From contig JANYGM010000059.1 in NCBI GenBank assembly GCA_025362415.1, positions 1 through 5,680 on the forward strand: a stretch of DNA of 5,680 nucleotides, written 5' to 3'. How positions within the stretch are numbered: the stretch's first letter is position 1; every line of letters begins with the position of its first letter. The position numbers and the translations under genes were made by a program. This document shows positions 5,629 to 5,680 of this stretch, piece after piece. The notes under the pieces were generated by a model. The model saw nothing but the letters and a program-made list of their open reading frames with translations, searched no databases and was not told where the DNA came from. This DNA is from a bacterium (lineage in GTDB: Bacteria > Bacteroidota > Bacteroidia > Cytophagales > Thermonemataceae).

Positions 5629-5643
5629 TTTTTTACTTATTTT

Positions 5644-5676
5644 CTATAAATATGCCAGTCCGCTGGACTGTAATAC
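5644..5676 (-). repeat. Palindromic repeat unit D
   Basis: Read on the minus strand: gtatt, stem cagtcc, loop agc, stem ggactg, g, then tail atatttatag (plus-strand 5644-5653). The plus-strand palindrome is at 5656-5670. The next four bases to the window edge extend the match to unit B (gttt before gtatt). Confidence 0.75.
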
Positions 5677-5680
5677 AAAC

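Larger units (their letters stand above)
5292..5680. other. Gene-free region with promoter and palindrome cluster
   Basis: No coding sequence is supported. From 5292 to about 5420 lies an A/T-rich leader of the NTF2-like gene; a candidate -7 box sits at 5426-5433 on the minus strand. From 5434 to 5505 I see nothing specific. From 5506 to the right edge there is a cluster of four related palindromes, the first two in one orientation and the last two in the other. The fourth ends 4 nt before the window edge, so the cluster may continue. Confidence 0.7.

Noticed and set aside
5506..5680. CRISPR array
   Set aside because: The repeats are in both orientations, unevenly spaced, with differing stems and no unique spacers of constant length; no cas gene is present.

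Overview
The window is AT-rich bacterial chromosome that looks like Bacteroidota, most likely a Cytophagales/Flexibacter-type organism. The lineage is inferred from protein style (BadF-type sugar kinase, lax lipoprotein signals), A-rich start regions without clear Shine-Dalgarno sequences, several TAnnTTTG-type -7 boxes, and intergenic spacers filled with short tandem and palindromic repeats. No phage, transposase, CRISPR array, tRNA or rRNA gene is visible.

Layout, left to right. Positions 1-181 are noncoding with one clear hairpin. msrA (182-841, +) encodes a methionine sulfoxide reductase with a lipoprotein-like leader. It converges on a BadF/N-acetylglucosamine-kinase-like gene (925-1800, -); a fold-back heptad repeat fills the space between them. 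That kinase gene diverges from a PD-(D/E)XK-nuclease-like gene (1962-2633, +), with two opposed -7 boxes between them. The nuclease-like gene is followed by the DNA polymerase III delta-prime gene (2729-3853, +) across a 95-bp spacer that is almost entirely a second fold-back heptad repeat. A strong palindrome separates this gene from a convergent, apparently exported Mn-type superoxide dismutase (3942-4679, -). Upstream of sod and on the same strand is an exported NTF2-like protein (4737-5291, -), probably co-transcribed with it. Positions 5292-5680 carry no gene; they hold a -7 box for the NTF2-like gene and then a cluster of four related palindromes.

Two of the six proteins, MsrA and SOD, defend against oxidative damage, and both carry export signals. 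This suggests an envelope-directed function, although they are not in one operon. The kinase and delta-prime are housekeeping genes. I see no convincing new multi-gene system. The most unusual content is in the spacers: heptanucleotide repeat arrays of different sequence at four intergenic sites, two of them folding back on themselves, and a right-end palindrome family whose stems vary in sequence but keep their base pairing.
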